NCBI GenBank assembly: GCA_000231825.2
Contig: JH720368.1
Coordinates: 124,001-188,000, forward strand
Direction: 5' to 3'
DNA from: Tetrahymena elliotti 4EA
Lineage: Eukaryota; Ciliophora; Oligohymenophorea; Hymenostomatida; Tetrahymenidae
Length of the DNA: 64,000 bases
Shown: piece by piece, positions 48,788 through 63,400 of the stretch
How the letters are laid out: the number at the start of each line of letters is the position of its first letter
Numbering within the stretch: the first letter of the stretch is position 1
Position numbers and translations under genes: made by a program
Notes under the pieces: generated by a model
Database searches by the model: none
The model's input: only the letters and a program-made list of their open reading frames with translations
Told to the model about the DNA's origin: nothing

Positions 48788-50679
48788 TATATTAATCCTT
48801 AAAAGTATATATAAAATAATTAATCCATTTAGAGATATTATCAAAATATGGTTAGTCTGCTTCTTAAACTCAATAAACAATTTTTAAATTGCCATACAAT
48901 TGGTGAAGTATATACAGTAATACTTTCCTGAGCTTTGTACAAAGTATTCAGTTAAGGCACAAAGACTTATTATATGAAAAAAAAACGAAAGCTATTCTTT
49001 TTCTTGTTTTTATGAAAAATAGAACGAAACTAAGTTAATAAGTAAAATAAGTGAAATGAAGGTTAGCATCCATGGCCCTTAATCCTAAGAATTGAAAATA
49101 TAAGAAACCTCAAGAACAAAATAAAGAAGGCAAGTAGATGTTAAAAGGAGCTATAAAAAGTATTTTTATATAATTTAATATCTTTATTCTATTTAAAAAC
49201 TCTACATTAAATTCAATTAATTTATATTTCAACTTACGATCTTAATTGCTTCTACTTTATCTTAATTGAATTTCTTTTTATTATCTATAATCAAATAATA
49301 AACATAATATTACATTTGTTAATAAACAATAATAAGTAGTTCTCAAAAGTAAAATTTCTCTTCTTAATCAATTTATTTTTTTTAGGCCACAATATGCTAT
49401 TATTTACAATCTATCTAAATTTCATAAAGGCAAGAATGCTTAAAAACATTATAACATAACTTCACTCACTCATATACATTAAATTAATCTCATTTTAAAT
49501 GTCACAGAAAAAAAAAAACATGTTGTTTAATTATTATAAAAATTAATCTTATACTTTTCTTGAAATAATAAAATTAAGCTTAATAGTGCAAATGAATTAT
49601 TCTCTACTAAAAATAACTTAAAATTACAAAAAAAATTATAAATTTCTTCTTCACTAAAAAACTAACATTTGTTACAAACAATATGACATTGAATACTAAA
49701 ATCTACTCTATTATTTATTTGATCTAAAAATATATGTTATTAAAAAAATTTACTAGATATAAATTGTCATCATTTAAATAAAAAACCCCTTAAATTGCAA
49801 AATTAATTTACCCTTTTAAAAATATCAAAAGAAAAAATTTATGACTCTACAAATACAAATAAAATATGCAAAAATTTAACATAAAAATTAAATATTTTAT
49901 TTTTTACAATATTTTCATCAAAGTCAATTTATTCTTTAGCTCGTCTTCAACCTCCATTTTTCAAATTCAAGTTTATTTTATTTTTATTATGTATTGCGAT
50001 TTCTTATTTATTTGAAGAGGGACAAACCCAATTTCAATAAATTAAATAAAGGCTCGAAATTATTTAAAGAGAAAAAAAAAAATGTTTTCTTACTGAATAG
50101 AATTCAAAGTAAAATGAATGAATAAATTTTTTAAATTAATTTTTGTTAAGATGCGTCCTAATAATTTTTTCTCAAAAATCAGTGCCTTATTTAATTACAC
50201 CTAATTAATTAAAGAGTATACAATACTTATAAGAATGAATAGATAAATCAAAGTAATTTATAAAAGGAATAGATATTTTAAAGTGGTAAATTATATTAAT
50301 ACAATTAAAAAGAATTACTAATTAATTATTTCTAGTTGAAAAATAATTTTTTTTTATCTTAAAATTCAACATAAATAAAATTATTTTAATTTGAGAATAA
50401 ATTTGCAGTACTGATACATAAAATTTCCAAAATTGATAGGTATTTAGATCAATTATTTTGATTTCTTTAAAAAAGAATTAGTTATTTGAGTAAATTAATT
50501 TTAAACAAAATTAATGATTGTAATAAAAATTTAAATAAGAATTATTTAATTTTGAAAAAAATTTTAGCAATCAAATTAAAGATCTATTTTAATCATTTTA
50601 ATTTGATAATTGAAAAATAATACATTTTTTTTGTTTGTATGAGAGTTTTAAGATTTTTATTAGGTGTTGTTTGCTATCA
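48788..50679. other. Long intergenic region
   Basis: About 1.9 kb of AT-rich DNA between the histidine kinase start and the 3' end of the Ser/Thr kinase gene. A slightly GC-richer patch at about 49060-49090 (GGTTAGCATCCATGGCCC) does not fold into a tRNA that I can see. No coding frame. Confidence 0.5.
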
Positions 50680-52909
50680 TCACTGTTTAAACAAAGGGTT
50701 TTTTAATATTTCTTATCTAAGCTATTAAAATTTTATGTTTTCTAGCTATTCATAGAACCTACTGAAATCAAATTCATAGTTGTTAAAAATACTATAAGGG
50801 TTCTGACAAACAAATAAATACTTAAAAATAATCAAAGTATCTTTTTTATCAGTCTCAAAAGCTTACTATTTAGCTGTAATTACCAAATCAGAAAGAGTCT
50901 TTTAGTAAACTTATTTAAATATTGCATCATCAGTCATTGTTTTATTTAAAGCATTTTTATAACTTTGAAGAGTAGCTATTTATTATGGGTTTGATTCTTT
51001 TTTTAAAGCTTCTTCTACAATTTAAGATGTTTTTTCGAAAAGTTCTGAATTAAATTTTTTGGCAAACCAGCAATCCTGAACTAAAAGTTTTTGAGTTTTT
51101 AAGTAATCTAGTGAAGACTGATACTAATCCCAAATGGTTTGGCTAAAATCGCTAGTGGGAGAAGAGAGCATTGTATTTACTTTATTGAGATTGATAGTTT
51201 GACATTTACTAATAATAAATATGGTTCTATAATATAAATCTTAAGACACTTTTAAAGTTTTTTAATTATAAGCAACAATTAATTTCTAAATAACAAAGTT
51301 GTAGAAGAAGCTCACATTTCTTTCATACAAGATATATTCATTTACTCTTAAAATATTTTTTCTCATTTTTTCTGCTTCTAATTAATCTTTTATCAATTAT
51401 TCAGCCTTCTTTTCGAAATGATATTTCTCTTCACAGCTCTCATCAAAAAAATCAAAAGACTTTTATGTCTCAGACTTTTAATTTGGCAAGTTTTATAAAG
51501 ATTCTCTTTTTTCTTCTATATTTAAGTTAGGAGAAATAGCATTACTACTGCTGCCATTACCCTTTATATTTTAATTTGATATCGATGAGTTTGCCTTTGT
51601 CTTAAACTACAATTGCTTCACCTAATAATTGTCTCCACTCATATTTTCATCCATAACATCAGTATGGTTTTCTTCTGAAGTTTCATCTTAGCTTTCTTAA
51701 TAATTTTGATTATTTTATTTCATTTCATTTTTAGTATTCTAGTTTGCATTATTCTTTTTCCTTTCTCTATCATACTCATCGTCTTCTACCTCTTCTATAT
51801 GTGCCAAGTAATCAACAACTAAATTCTTTTGTATGTAAGCTTCATTTTATAAAATAGATTTTTCTAAAAAACTTTCTACTAAATCCCTCTTTCTTAAGCT
51901 TTCTTCCATACTTCTACGAACTCCAATAATTAAATCATCATTAAATATCTCTTACCAACTAATTCTGTCTTTCTCATAAAATTAAAGCATTTTTCTAATT
52001 ATCACTTTAAGTTTTTCAGACCTAATTGGTTCTTCTGGAAAAGTTATGGGCTATTTTTTTATGTTTGCAAGTAAATTTATTTATGATGAACCCGACCAAG
52101 GTGCTTTTCCATATAGCATTTCATAAAGTACAATACCAGTACTCCAAACATCGCATTTTGATGAAAAAGGCTTGGAATCTAATATTTCTGGAGCCATATA
52201 TAAAGGAGATCCTACAAAAGATCTATTTCTTGGTTGATCTTCATCTTCAATAACTTTAGAAAAACCAAAATCAGCTAGCTTTACTATACCATTGCTCATA
52301 AGTATATTTGCTGGCTTAATATCTCTATGAATAATTTTATGTTTTGTTAGCTCCTTAAATCCTTCTACAATGTGCTTAAATATTTTAATAGCTTCAGGTT
52401 CACTAAGTTAACCTTCTCTCTTTTTAAGATATTGCTTAAGATCTCCATCAACACAATATTCTAGAAACATGTACAAATTACTCTATGTTCTTGATACTCC
52501 CAATAACTTCACTACATCTTTTTATATTTTTATGATATTTTATATTTAGTTATATTCATTTATAGCTATCAAACAATTATAATAATCTAAAAAGAAATGC
52601 ATAAATTTATCTCAAGTTGATTGAGCTCATTAATTTCAACAGTTTAAAAGAATTAATAATTTTATAATATTTACATTTGCTATCTATTTTTTAAAGATTT
52701 TCTATTTCTCTTTTAATATACTATATCCTTGATGAAGACTAATAAATTTCTATCATGGGTATTTACTTTGCTGCTAATAATTATTTTTCATCATATTCCA
52801 AGTATCCTCTGTAAACAGTGCCATACGAGCCTTTGCCTAACTTCTTATTCACAATAATATACTAGTCTATTTTTTTAGTTAGCCAGCCATCGCTTACTGC
52901 TTAATCCAT
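50680..52909 (-). CDS. Serine/threonine protein kinase, possibly ULK/Atg1-like
   Basis: 690 residues from two exons; intron 52518-52674 (157 nt) splits the N-lobe. All kinase landmarks are present: glycine loop GKGSYGTV, catalytic Lys in LLAAKQI, HRDIKPANI, DFGFSK, GSPLYMAPEI, and DVWSTGIVLYEML. The lobe ends near residue 280. GSPLYMAPEI and the short WSGSS..L segment resemble ULK/Atg1 kinases, which start autophagy, but also several other families. A linker rich in Asn, Asp and Glu follows, and the last 250 residues are helical (KKAEQLIKDQLEAEKMRK, YYRTIFIISKC, FFNSELF-like helices), compatible with the MIT-type tail of ULK proteins but not proven. Soluble; no membrane segment. Confidence 0.85.
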
Positions 52910-53203
52910 ACCTAAAAAATTGATTATTTCTCTATTAATAGATACTTTCTTTAAAAAGAGTTTAAAAATTAAAAATATAAATTTAGATAATTAATATTGT
53001 TTATGAATGAAAACAAACTAACGAGCATTAAATTTAAATATTTACTACAATACTCTAAAAAAATAGAGTAATTATTAATAAAGCAAATTAGAATGTCAAA
53101 TAACGAAATACATGCATTAATCTGATAATATCTTATTCATATAAAAAATTTGTTTTATTCTTTATTTGAAAATGAAAAATTGAATCAAAAAATTATCTTA
53201 AAA

Positions 53204-53300
53204 CTAAAAAATATTTAACTTTATTGATTTAAAATAGCTAAGATTCAAGAAGAATTATAAATATCAAGATATCAGCTAGCCAGACAATCCTTATTAAAAA
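53204..53300 (+). repeat. Direct repeat copy A
   Basis: Shares CTAAAAAATATTTAA, then AAGAATTATAAATAT, then GCTAGCCAGACAATCCTTA (53275-53293) in the same order with 53476-53578. The last word is GC-rich for this region and differs from its partner at one base. Confidence 0.65.
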
Positions 53301-53475
53301 ATATTAGTGAGAAAATATATCTTTTTTTCTTATTATATTATTAAATTTAAGTTTAATCAACATTGAGATACTTAAAAGATATTAATTTTCAGAAAAAATA
53401 TCTAATCATAATAGACTATTAACATTTTTTATATTTAAAATTAAAAAGATGTAAGTAATAACTAATCTGTAAATA

Positions 53476-53578
53476 CTAAAAAATATTTAATTTAACTATT
53501 TTAATTGAAGGTACTAATATTAAGAATTATAAATATTAGCATATAAAAATATTTGCTAGCCAGATAATCCTTAAAAAA
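53476..53578 (+). repeat. Direct repeat copy B
   Basis: Partner of 53204-53300, offset by about 275 bp. It keeps AAGAATTATAAATATT and GCTAGCCAGATAATCCTTA (53555-53573); spacer bases between them have drifted. Confidence 0.65.
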
Positions 53579-54448
53579 CAAATTGATATTACAACAATTA
53601 TCTTTTGAATTTTTTATTCATTTTAAATCTTTTTAAAAAATAAATCAATACTCTATATCATTTAAAAAATTAATATCAAAATTGCTATGATATTTTTAAT
53701 GTTATTTTCTTCAGTTGAATTTCAATTCATGAGTAATTAATAATGTAATTGTTACTGTTTTTTTAATTCAATTAAGATATTAGCTTAAACTAGTATTTTT
53801 TTTATTTTAAAACACAAAATATTTAATAGTTCGATATCAAAACAAAAGTTATTGATTTAAATTTGTGTGTGTTTATAGAAATTAAAGAAGAGTAAATACT
53901 AGAATGCCTATTTTCAAGGTTAAATAGTATATTAAAATTTGTAACAAAGAAAAAAACCAAATTGATTGATTGGATGAAAGATATTTAGAATGAATTAAGC
54001 ATTATATAAAATATAAGCTATTTTTTTTGATAATTACAAAGCGCTATGATTAGAAAATATTAATTAAGTTTTACTAATTATTAAAGTACTGAAAAGTTTT
54101 TTATAATTAGCAATGAACCCTTAAAAGTCTCAAAAATTAAGAGAAAAATTTAGAACAATTCACTATATATTTTACATAGAATATGAAAGATTAGAATTTC
54201 TTTTTAACTTTCCCATTAATCTCCTTAACATGAATTTTGTAAATAGAGAAGTAAAAACTTATTTTTTAACATTTTTTGTGTCAATCTAATTGCAACAAAT
54301 TTATTTAATTATAAGTTGGATCATATATTTTCTCTCCAAAAATGAAAGCAGTACACTTTCAAAATAATTTTAAAAGGAATAATTGTATTGATCAAAAAAA
54401 TAATTAATGAAATAATAGGAAAGTAAAAAGAAACAGAGTATAGTTGTC

Positions 54449-57400
54449 ATGGATTTAGATGAGTTAGAAAAAAGGCTAAGTAAAGGTTATAGAGTTTATA
54501 AAAAAATAAGGACAACATTAAACTTAAAAGATGAGTGGGATTTTATCAAATTGAAAATTCTATTTATGAGATAATATTCTTAGTTGTTTATGGATGACTT
54601 TAAGCCTGATCTAAGCTATTTTTATTTACAGAAGGCTGATGAATATGTAGAAAAAAGAAAGAAGATTAATAGGAGTAATTATGAAGATGATGTTAACTTC
54701 TACAAATATTTAGTTGAAATAGAAAAGTCAAACTATTATATTTTGACAGACTAGTATAGTTTGCTGCTTAGGTAATGTGAAACATACATTGAATGTGCAT
54801 CCAAATTAGAAGAATACAAAAAAAAGCCTATAAATATTCTTGTGCCTTTTAGAATTTATATAGGATGTGGAATGATTTATGAGTTTTTCAATTAAGATTA
54901 TGATATTGTTGTAAATTCATTCTTAAGAGGTGTTTAGATTATGGAAAAAAATATTAACGATCTTGGACGTTATTTTCTTCAAAATGACCTACTTATTTAT
55001 GTTTAGGCCTATGTTAAAATTGTGAAATGCAAATTGAGGCTGAGGGATTATGAAAATGCAGAGTTGTGGGCTCGTTCTACTTTAACATTCATAGAGCAAA
55101 ATTAATATTTGCTGCGTTTAGAAAGTAATTCAAAAGTGGTAAAAAAAATAAAAAATCTCCACAACTAAGCCTTTACAGAGTAATTAATTAAAAAAATTAT
55201 GAAAAATAGATGCGATTTCAAAATATATTTTTAAATATTTAGTAATATTTAACTGTAATTTATTTTATGATATATTCAATAGATTAATTACAAAAATGGT
55301 TTTCTAGTCGGATAAAAAGTAAAATGATCCATAAGCTAAAAAATCCGAAAACAGTGATATAACAGAGCAGCACTCTTAGATTGCATAAAATATAGTTAAT
55401 ACTCCTTCCTTGCCTTCACAGATCCCTGCAAATGTAGTAGAACAAATCAGACTCATAAAGATGTAAAGTGGAGCAAACACAAACAGAAATTATAATACTC
55501 CTGTAAATATGTATAAAGGAGCAGATACAAATGCAAAAAAAAACTAAGAAAAATTTAATAAATCAAAATTCGAAATTATGGTGAAAGATGAGGAAGGTAC
55601 TGTTGTTTCATAGTAAACATAGAAAGATAACACTTAAAAAGTAGAAACTCCTTCAATTAACTTTGAAGGATTTGGGAAAGCAGTAGAACAAATACAATAA
55701 AATGTTGAAGCGAAATCTAACTTCGAGAAAACAGAAGAAACTCTTTAAAATGGAGATAATACAGTCAAAGAATCAGCAAACAGTCAAATAGATGGACAGT
55801 AATAGTAAATTACTTCTAAAGAAGATGAAATAGGTAAAAAAGAGCTAGAAACTCACAAAAACGCTGATAACAATACATAGAAAGAAGAAAATAATAACAA
55901 TTAAAATGAAGACATGTTAAGTGAAATGAAAATGAGGGAGAAACAACACAAATAAATGTTAAAAAACTTAGCAAATACTCTTGTTGATTAAGCAAGACCA
56001 AGAAATTCAACAAATTTAAAGCCTATTTCTCAAATTAGATAAGAAATAGAAGAAAATAACGATGGAGTTGATTTTATTAAAATTAATGGTTAATTATTCT
56101 CATAAGAAAAAAATTTTTTCAATCTTCCTAGATAATTTCCAGGAACTCTTAATTCCTTTAATAATGGATATAATTTTGAGGAAAACGAAGAGTAAAAGTA
56201 GGAATAAGAGTAGGTTGGTGAAGATAAAGATGATAAAATGTATTCAATTAAGAAAATAAGCTCATAAATAACTAACTCGTAAGAGGAGAGCGATAGCAGC
56301 TCAGATCCAGAATCTCCTAGATCAAGGAGTAATAGTATTTAGTCTAATAATGAATCATATACATCTATCAGAAGGTACTCAAGATTAAGCATTTAATCTT
56401 TAAAAAACATAGAAGAAAGCAACTCAGAAAGAAAAATACCCTCATACACAAAAATATCTGGCCAAAAAAAGCGTAGTTCATTATTAGAAATTCCAAATAT
56501 AAACTTCTTTGAAAATCAAGACAAAAGCTAATCATCTCATACTAAAAACTTTATGTTCACACCTTAAGAGCACTCATTGTAAGAAATTTAATTTAATTAT
56601 TTTTAAAAATTTTATGTTGATTGTCCTCATTAAAATATCTAGTTTTTAGATAAAATTATTATATTATCCTACTTTTATGGTTTGGGTAATATTTTTTAGA
56701 TAATAATATTACTGCCCAAAATATTTTTTATCTTATTTTGAAGAAATTTTATTATTAAAAGAAAAAAGTGGTAATTTTTTTTAGGTTTGGTGTAATGTGT
56801 AACCTGTCTACCACTAATTTTTATAAATTATTATTAAATTGATAAGAAATACTTTACTTATTTAATTGAAAAAATAGAACTAAAATAAATTCAAACAGAG
56901 TAATTCACTTGATTCCAGAAAACTAAAGTGAAGATGACTCTCCCATTAAGAATTAAGATAAGTAAAAACTGGGATCTCTAAATCACATTAAATTTGAAAT
57001 ACCTGCTGACAAAAAATAGGAAACTAAAAGTAACTAGTACAAGGGAAATTCTATTAAGAATATTCCAATAACTCCTACTTCTATGTTGGACTGTTATGAA
57101 AGTCCTAAATCAAATCTAAATCTTTTTTCAAGTAAGAACATTGAGTAAAATCACTTTGCATTAGATTTGGAAAAAAATGGAGCAATAAAATCAGAGGCTT
57201 CTCCTCAAAAATAAAATTTATAAGATTTTGATGATATGAATAATGATAATTTAAGTAGAATAACTAAAATTAATAGATCTGAAATGAATGATCTCACATT
57301 AAATTCTGAAAAGAAATAAAGTAAAAGGATGTCATCATTTACTGATTTAAATGAGTCCTAAAATAAATCTGCTACACCAAATATTAATTTTTAAGTCTAA

Positions 57401-60400
57401 AAAATACAATCTTTCAATCATATTGAATAGATCCCAGAGGCATTTGAAGATGATTCCCCTCATAAATTTAATAAGTCAAGAGATCCTACTCCTTAATATT
57501 TCAATTAGATCAGATAATCTACACAATAATCTGTTTTAAATGAAAATATAAAAACCGAAAGTAATAAGGTTACTCCTCTTGACAAAGGTGGAGATTAGAT
57601 TCAGTAAGTTGGTTAATTCTAATAAACAATTAGTCTCAGTAAAGAAAAAAAAATTAGCAACTAAGATTATCAAAATTTGATCTCATAATAAGGCTCTCAA
57701 AAATCTTAAGCATCTTAAAACCAAGAGAAACCAGAGCTTTATAGTAGTTCTAATTCGAAAGAATCAGGTTCAATTTAAAATTAACAGCAAATGAAGATGT
57801 TCAAAGACAATAAAAGACCTTCCATTTTATAAATTCCAGGTTCAGCTTATTAATCACCGTTCAGTACTCCAAATACAATAAATTAGTCAACATATCAAAA
57901 TTTGTTAAAAAATTCTGTGTCTTCTACAGTCAGCCCATCGCCAGAGATACATTCTCCAAATTCTTTAGTAGATATTAAGATTGATTTTACTAAAGTATAG
58001 AGTATCAATTAAATAGAAAGATAAACTTCTAATAAGCTTTCAGATAGTAAAAATTATACTGATTCTTTTAAAGATGGAAGTTAACCCATTAATAATAGAG
58101 TTAAATAGTTAACTTAAGAGTATAATAAATAATAGCTCTCTTTTGAAAGCAATGACTATTTTCCTAGGCACAGAAATTCTTTCTCTATTTAGCTTTCAGA
58201 AAATAATTTTACATAAGGGAGCTTAACCAAATTTCCATATTCCTCAGAAAACTAAACACCAGCTAATCATTTTTTAGGTTCTTCTACAAACTAATTTCTA
58301 CTAATTAATATTAACAATTAATAGAATCCTGTTCAAGGAGGTCTACAAATCCCATAGTCTAATAACCAACCTAGAAAAAAATCTATTTTTTCAGATTTAA
58401 AAGAATAGCAAGACTTGCAAAGTAAATTAGAAAAAATAAAAATTGATGTTGAGAGGATTGATTCTGATAGGAGCAGCTATAATAAAACACAACCATCTCC
58501 AAAAAAGAGCATGTACGGAGTTTTTTAGGAGAAAGATTAAAAATAGACAGATCAAAGCAACAAATTCTAAGAATATTTAGCAAAGACTGAAATTAAGTCA
58601 AAAAAAACTAGGGTATGGAATTAAGGAAATTTAAATATTTTTTTTTAGACAAATACAAAATAAACAAATAGTAATCAACAAACTCCTTAAAAAAAAATAG
58701 AATATTCCTCAATGAAAACAAAATCAACCTCTAAGAACATTACTAAATTAGATGAAAGTGAATAAAGTTTATTTTAATTTAAGTAAAAAAAATAAAATAA
58801 TATTGACTTCAGTGAGCAATCTTTTAAAATAAATCTTGATTGTAGACCAAGCATTATAACTCCATCAAGCAATACTTTAACTCCCTTTTTAGGTAAAAAA
58901 GAAAATTTTTAATCAGATGCTTTTAGCCAAGGAATCAACTCATCATCTGTTTACTAACTAACTCCAGATTAAAAAAAATATGATGGAAATTAAAATTTCA
59001 ATGAAATTATTCCAAATGAAAGAGTTAATTAGATATAAATTTAAACTTAAATTAATTAGTCAGATACACCTTAAATTTTTTTACAAGTACCATAATAATA
59101 ATTAGAATAAGATGATAATATACAAACAAATTAAAAGAATAATCTTGTAGATTAGCTTAAAGCAGAACCACCTATGATTATTTTCCAAAATAAAATAAAT
59201 GAATAAAGCTAAAACCCTAATCTAAATCACAGAAGATTCTCAAATAAAGATTCTGCTTTCAAGCAAATAATTTAAGCTAAAGCAAGGAAAAGTATGGTGA
59301 ATTTAGATGATCTTTAAAAAGAAATAATAATTCAAAGTGATCATAATTAACTCTCAATAAATACTCAACAAAACTAACCTTCTCAAAACTTTTTTTCTTA
59401 ATAAATTTCTCCCATTAGCCTGAGATAATCCTCACCTAGAATATAATATTTTCCTCCATAAAATAGCTCAGAAACAATTAACAACATTACTAACAATAAT
59501 GATAATATATAAAGAAAGATTCCTTCTCTTCATAACTTGAAATAAAATTTTACTCCGAGGACACAAGCAAGTTCAATATCTCATCAAGTTTCTCCAAAAA
59601 CCGACAGAAATGTTGGTTCTCCTACTTTTACAAGGTTTTTTCCTATCTCAAAATCTTAGTAAAGTAGTAAGTTAAACTCACCTAATCAAAGATAATATAA
59701 ACAAAAGCTCATTAATGAGGATAACTCAAAGTCTTAATTCTAACAAAAATAAGATCCAAACATGAATTTACATGAATAGGCACACTTTTTAGAACCTATT
59801 CCTTATTAGAAAAGTTCTAATGGTAATTATGGTAATCCTTAGATTAATACATAGAATGGGTAGTCAAACAAAAAGATTATCAGAATTATGTCGAAACTCA
59901 GCAGCAGAGATTTTAGTACAATAAGCCCTCAAGATATGTATTTATTCCAATACAATAACCCAAAATAAATTTCATAGAATAGTAGGAATGGAATTTCTGA
60001 ATATCAAAATTTAAGTTCATCTACAAAATCTAGCTATCCTATTGCCTTTGATTCTAGATAGAGCTAGCAATAAAAATAACTTTAACATAGTGATAGTTTG
60101 AGAAGATATAATATTCAAAATGTAAATAATACAACGCAACAGAAATTTATTGGGACACAAGCTCCTTAATAACTTTAGTAGTTCCATAAAATTAATTAAA
60201 TGCAATCGAGTAATTTATTAAATCACTAAATCTATTTTAATAAATAATTAACAAATACAAATTATTAGAGTGGAGCAACAAATAATTCTGATCAAAATTA
60301 AATACAACATTATCAAAAACCTCTTAATTATTCTTCTCACCACAATAGAGCAAACAGCTAATAGAATTTCTAGGTTTATTCATTTTAAACTGAAGGAAAT

Positions 60401-63400
60401 TATGAAGAATCTTGGAAAGCCATCTAGAAATTTAATCTAGATTTGATTCCAAGGCCATCAAATAAATGTAGCCATAGGAGAGTTAAGACATAGACTTCTT
60501 CAAGTAAAACCTAAATTTCAAATAGATAGAGCACAGAAGAAGTTTCACACGAATATTTGTAGAATTATGGTAAATTTTATGAATTTTAATAAGGGAAAGC
60601 TTATATAGATGATGAAGAGTAAATGTAAGATGATACTACTTTAGATGAGGAAAACTTTTTTACTAACAGAAGTCATAAAACAAGCAATAAAAAAAGTACC
60701 TCATAAAATAATTTTGGAATTCTGTCTGATTATAAATTAGATTCTTCAAATAGCTAAGTTTATAAGAGAGTATAGATGAATCAACCTTTTTTATTTAATG
60801 AGGCAGACATAGACAGATACATTATTAAAAAAGATATTTAAGAAGTTGTGAATTTGTAGGAATATTTTTAGAACTAATACCCAAAGGATGTGATGAATAA
60901 TAGAGAGAGTAGATAGAATATTTTTAAGAAAATATAATTTAAAAAGCAATTAAATGAAGATGATAAAAATGTAAAAAAAGACGAAAATTAATTAAAACCA
61001 ATTTAGATCTACTAATTAAATGATAATAGTCCAATCAGTGGCGAGGAAAGCTAAAAAGATAGTAAGAGAATTAAGCTAAAGCATATAAATTCCATATTAT
61101 TAGACCATTCAAATAGTAGTTTCTAATAAGGAGAAACAGAGGATGCATAAGTAGTATTTTCATCTAAAGACACAAATTAAGAAATAATTAAACCAAATAT
61201 TTAAAAAAGTAATTTCCAAAAGAGGAATTCTTTTGATTTACAATCTAAAGGAAAAGTAAAAAACTCTCTTCAGTAAGTAAAGCCATACACACCAAAAGTA
61301 AGACAAAAAAAGATATTAAAATACAAATACGAAGGTTTTTCATAAGCCTTTTAAGAAAATTAAAAAAATGATATTTTCTATGAAATAAGTCATAAAAACT
61401 AAGAAGAAGATAATTAGAAAGAAAATATAGTTTATGATGATACCTCTTCAAATTCTCCAAGCAGTGATAGCTCAGAAAGTGAATCTCATAGTTTAAGTTA
61501 AAATTAAACAATAGAGGAGAAAAGTAACATAATCATTCAGAAGCAATTCATTTAATTTTTTGAAGAAAAGGTATTAATTGATTGATTGGTCTTTTTACAA
61601 AATATGTATATTTTAAACTAAAAGTGGAAAGAAGAATAGGACATATTATGTTCAATTGATTATTTAAAATATCCGTAATGGGTTGTTAGTACTCAGAGAA
61701 GTAGTAAAGCCACAGCGAATATTATTTTTAGAACAATAAAAGTAAATTTATTTGGAAGTAAATTTAAATTAAAAATCAAATATTTTTGAAAAGAATTAGT
61801 TAAGCTTTTGTTTTGAGGACCTATTTTTGTTTCCTGATAATTTACTTAATAGCAGTTAGTAAGGGTAGAATAAAGATGATAGTTCTTTTGAAAATAAAGT
61901 GAAAGCTATTAGAGAAAAACTCATAATATAAGTATGTGATAGTAGCACTCCTCATGTATAAAAAGAAAGTATCAACTAATTTTAATTTTTGACTTATAGA
62001 AATAGTATCTTACAAAGTTTGTAAATATAAACTAATACTAAGAAAACACCTGTTTAAGATAAAATTACTACTATATGGCCAATAGTTCTTTGTGCCCTCT
62101 TCGATTATCTCAAAAAAAATTATAAAATGTAGTTTATTATACCTAGAATTAAAAACATAACTTTTTAAGGAAGTAAATGTGTGGATAAATCAGTAAAACT
62201 TCAAGGAACATGTAATGTTTAGCAATTTATAGAATCAAATCATTTGATTCCGTTTGGAATAGATGCAAAAAGTGCATCACTAATTTAAATTATGCTTGAC
62301 TAGCTAGTGAGATTTTATATGAAGAAAGGTACTAAAGTGAATGGAAATGTTTTGTTTTTGAATTAAAGTTCAAGCTAAAATGTAAATAATATTAAATAGG
62401 CTTTAACTAAACTGCAATTTTTCTAAATCTTTGATCCTCCAATCATAACGTAAAAATATTTATTTAATTTAACATTCCTTTTTACTAAATTTTTATCAAA
62501 AGTAAACCAAAGAAGAAATCTAATCTTAAGTTAAGACAAAAAATCAAATAAGCAATTTACGATTTATCGCATCCTAGCTAGTAAGAAAAAGTTAACTGCA
62601 CTTATTGGTGGGAAAATACTCTGGGAAGAATAAAAAATATTGAGAATTCTGAGATTTTAATTTCTAGATTTAAAGAAAGATTTATTAAAAATAGATGGAG
62701 TTTTTTAAAATTCTTGAGTAGGCAATATGAAAATCAATTTTACTTTGGGTGGATAAAAATGTTTTATTAACCTGAAAATAGTGAGTTTGAAAAAATTAAT
62801 ATTTTTTAATAGTAGAGCATAAAGAAAAAGTTCTTTTTCTAATTATTTCTCCAAAATTATTCAGATAAAAAAAGAAAAATGAGCAAAATATTTTCTTTTA
62901 GTGATTTTGTTTAATTGTTTGAAGAAAGTTCATAGCCTATAATGAGTTTAGAAGAGTATATAATGGAAATAGTATAAGATAAATAGTCTAAAAAATAAAA
63001 CATATTTCTTATTTAATGTATGCAACAAGTTCTTCTTAGACTCAAGATTAAAGAAAATTCATTTTTTTTAGTACTTAATAACCCTACCTTTGGATTCTCA
63101 AATATTCCAACTTTAGTTTCTCATTCTTTGAAAGGAAAATCTAGCTACAGATGCTCATAAATAATAGAGGAGCCAAAAGATGACAAAGAATAGGAAGACG
63201 ACAATGCAAACAAGTTAGAGAAATCACTAGTTGGAATATAAATATCAGATGAAATCTTCTCAAACCAGATTGAGGACTAAATGTTAACTAAAAATAGCTT
63301 TAATGAACTACCAAAATAAAATTACTCTCCTTCATTTGCTTCATATGTTTACTCTCTCATAAATTATTTTCCGTTATATTAGGTATTTTTACATTCTTTT

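Larger units (their letters stand above)
52910..54448. other. Divergent intergenic region with direct repeat pair
   Basis: About 1.5 kb between divergent genes. It contains a pair of direct repeats of about 100 bp (53204-53300 and 53476-53578, listed separately). Otherwise AT-rich with no coding frame. Confidence 0.55.

Noticed and set aside
49060..49090. GC-richer patch considered as an RNA gene
   Set aside because: No cloverleaf, no T-run terminator close by and no snoRNA boxes.
52026..52253. Short plus-strand frame over the kinase gene
   Set aside because: It overlaps the catalytic core on the minus strand, where HRD, DFG and APE motifs are intact.
55180..55300. TGA near 55270 followed by an ATG, suggesting two genes
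   Set aside because: A good donor at 55180 and acceptor at 55282 join the flanking frames in phase, so one gene is the simpler model; confidence is moderate.
58613..58648. 36-nt GT...AG segment
   Set aside because: It is a multiple of three without TGA, so it can be read as coding; no need to splice it.
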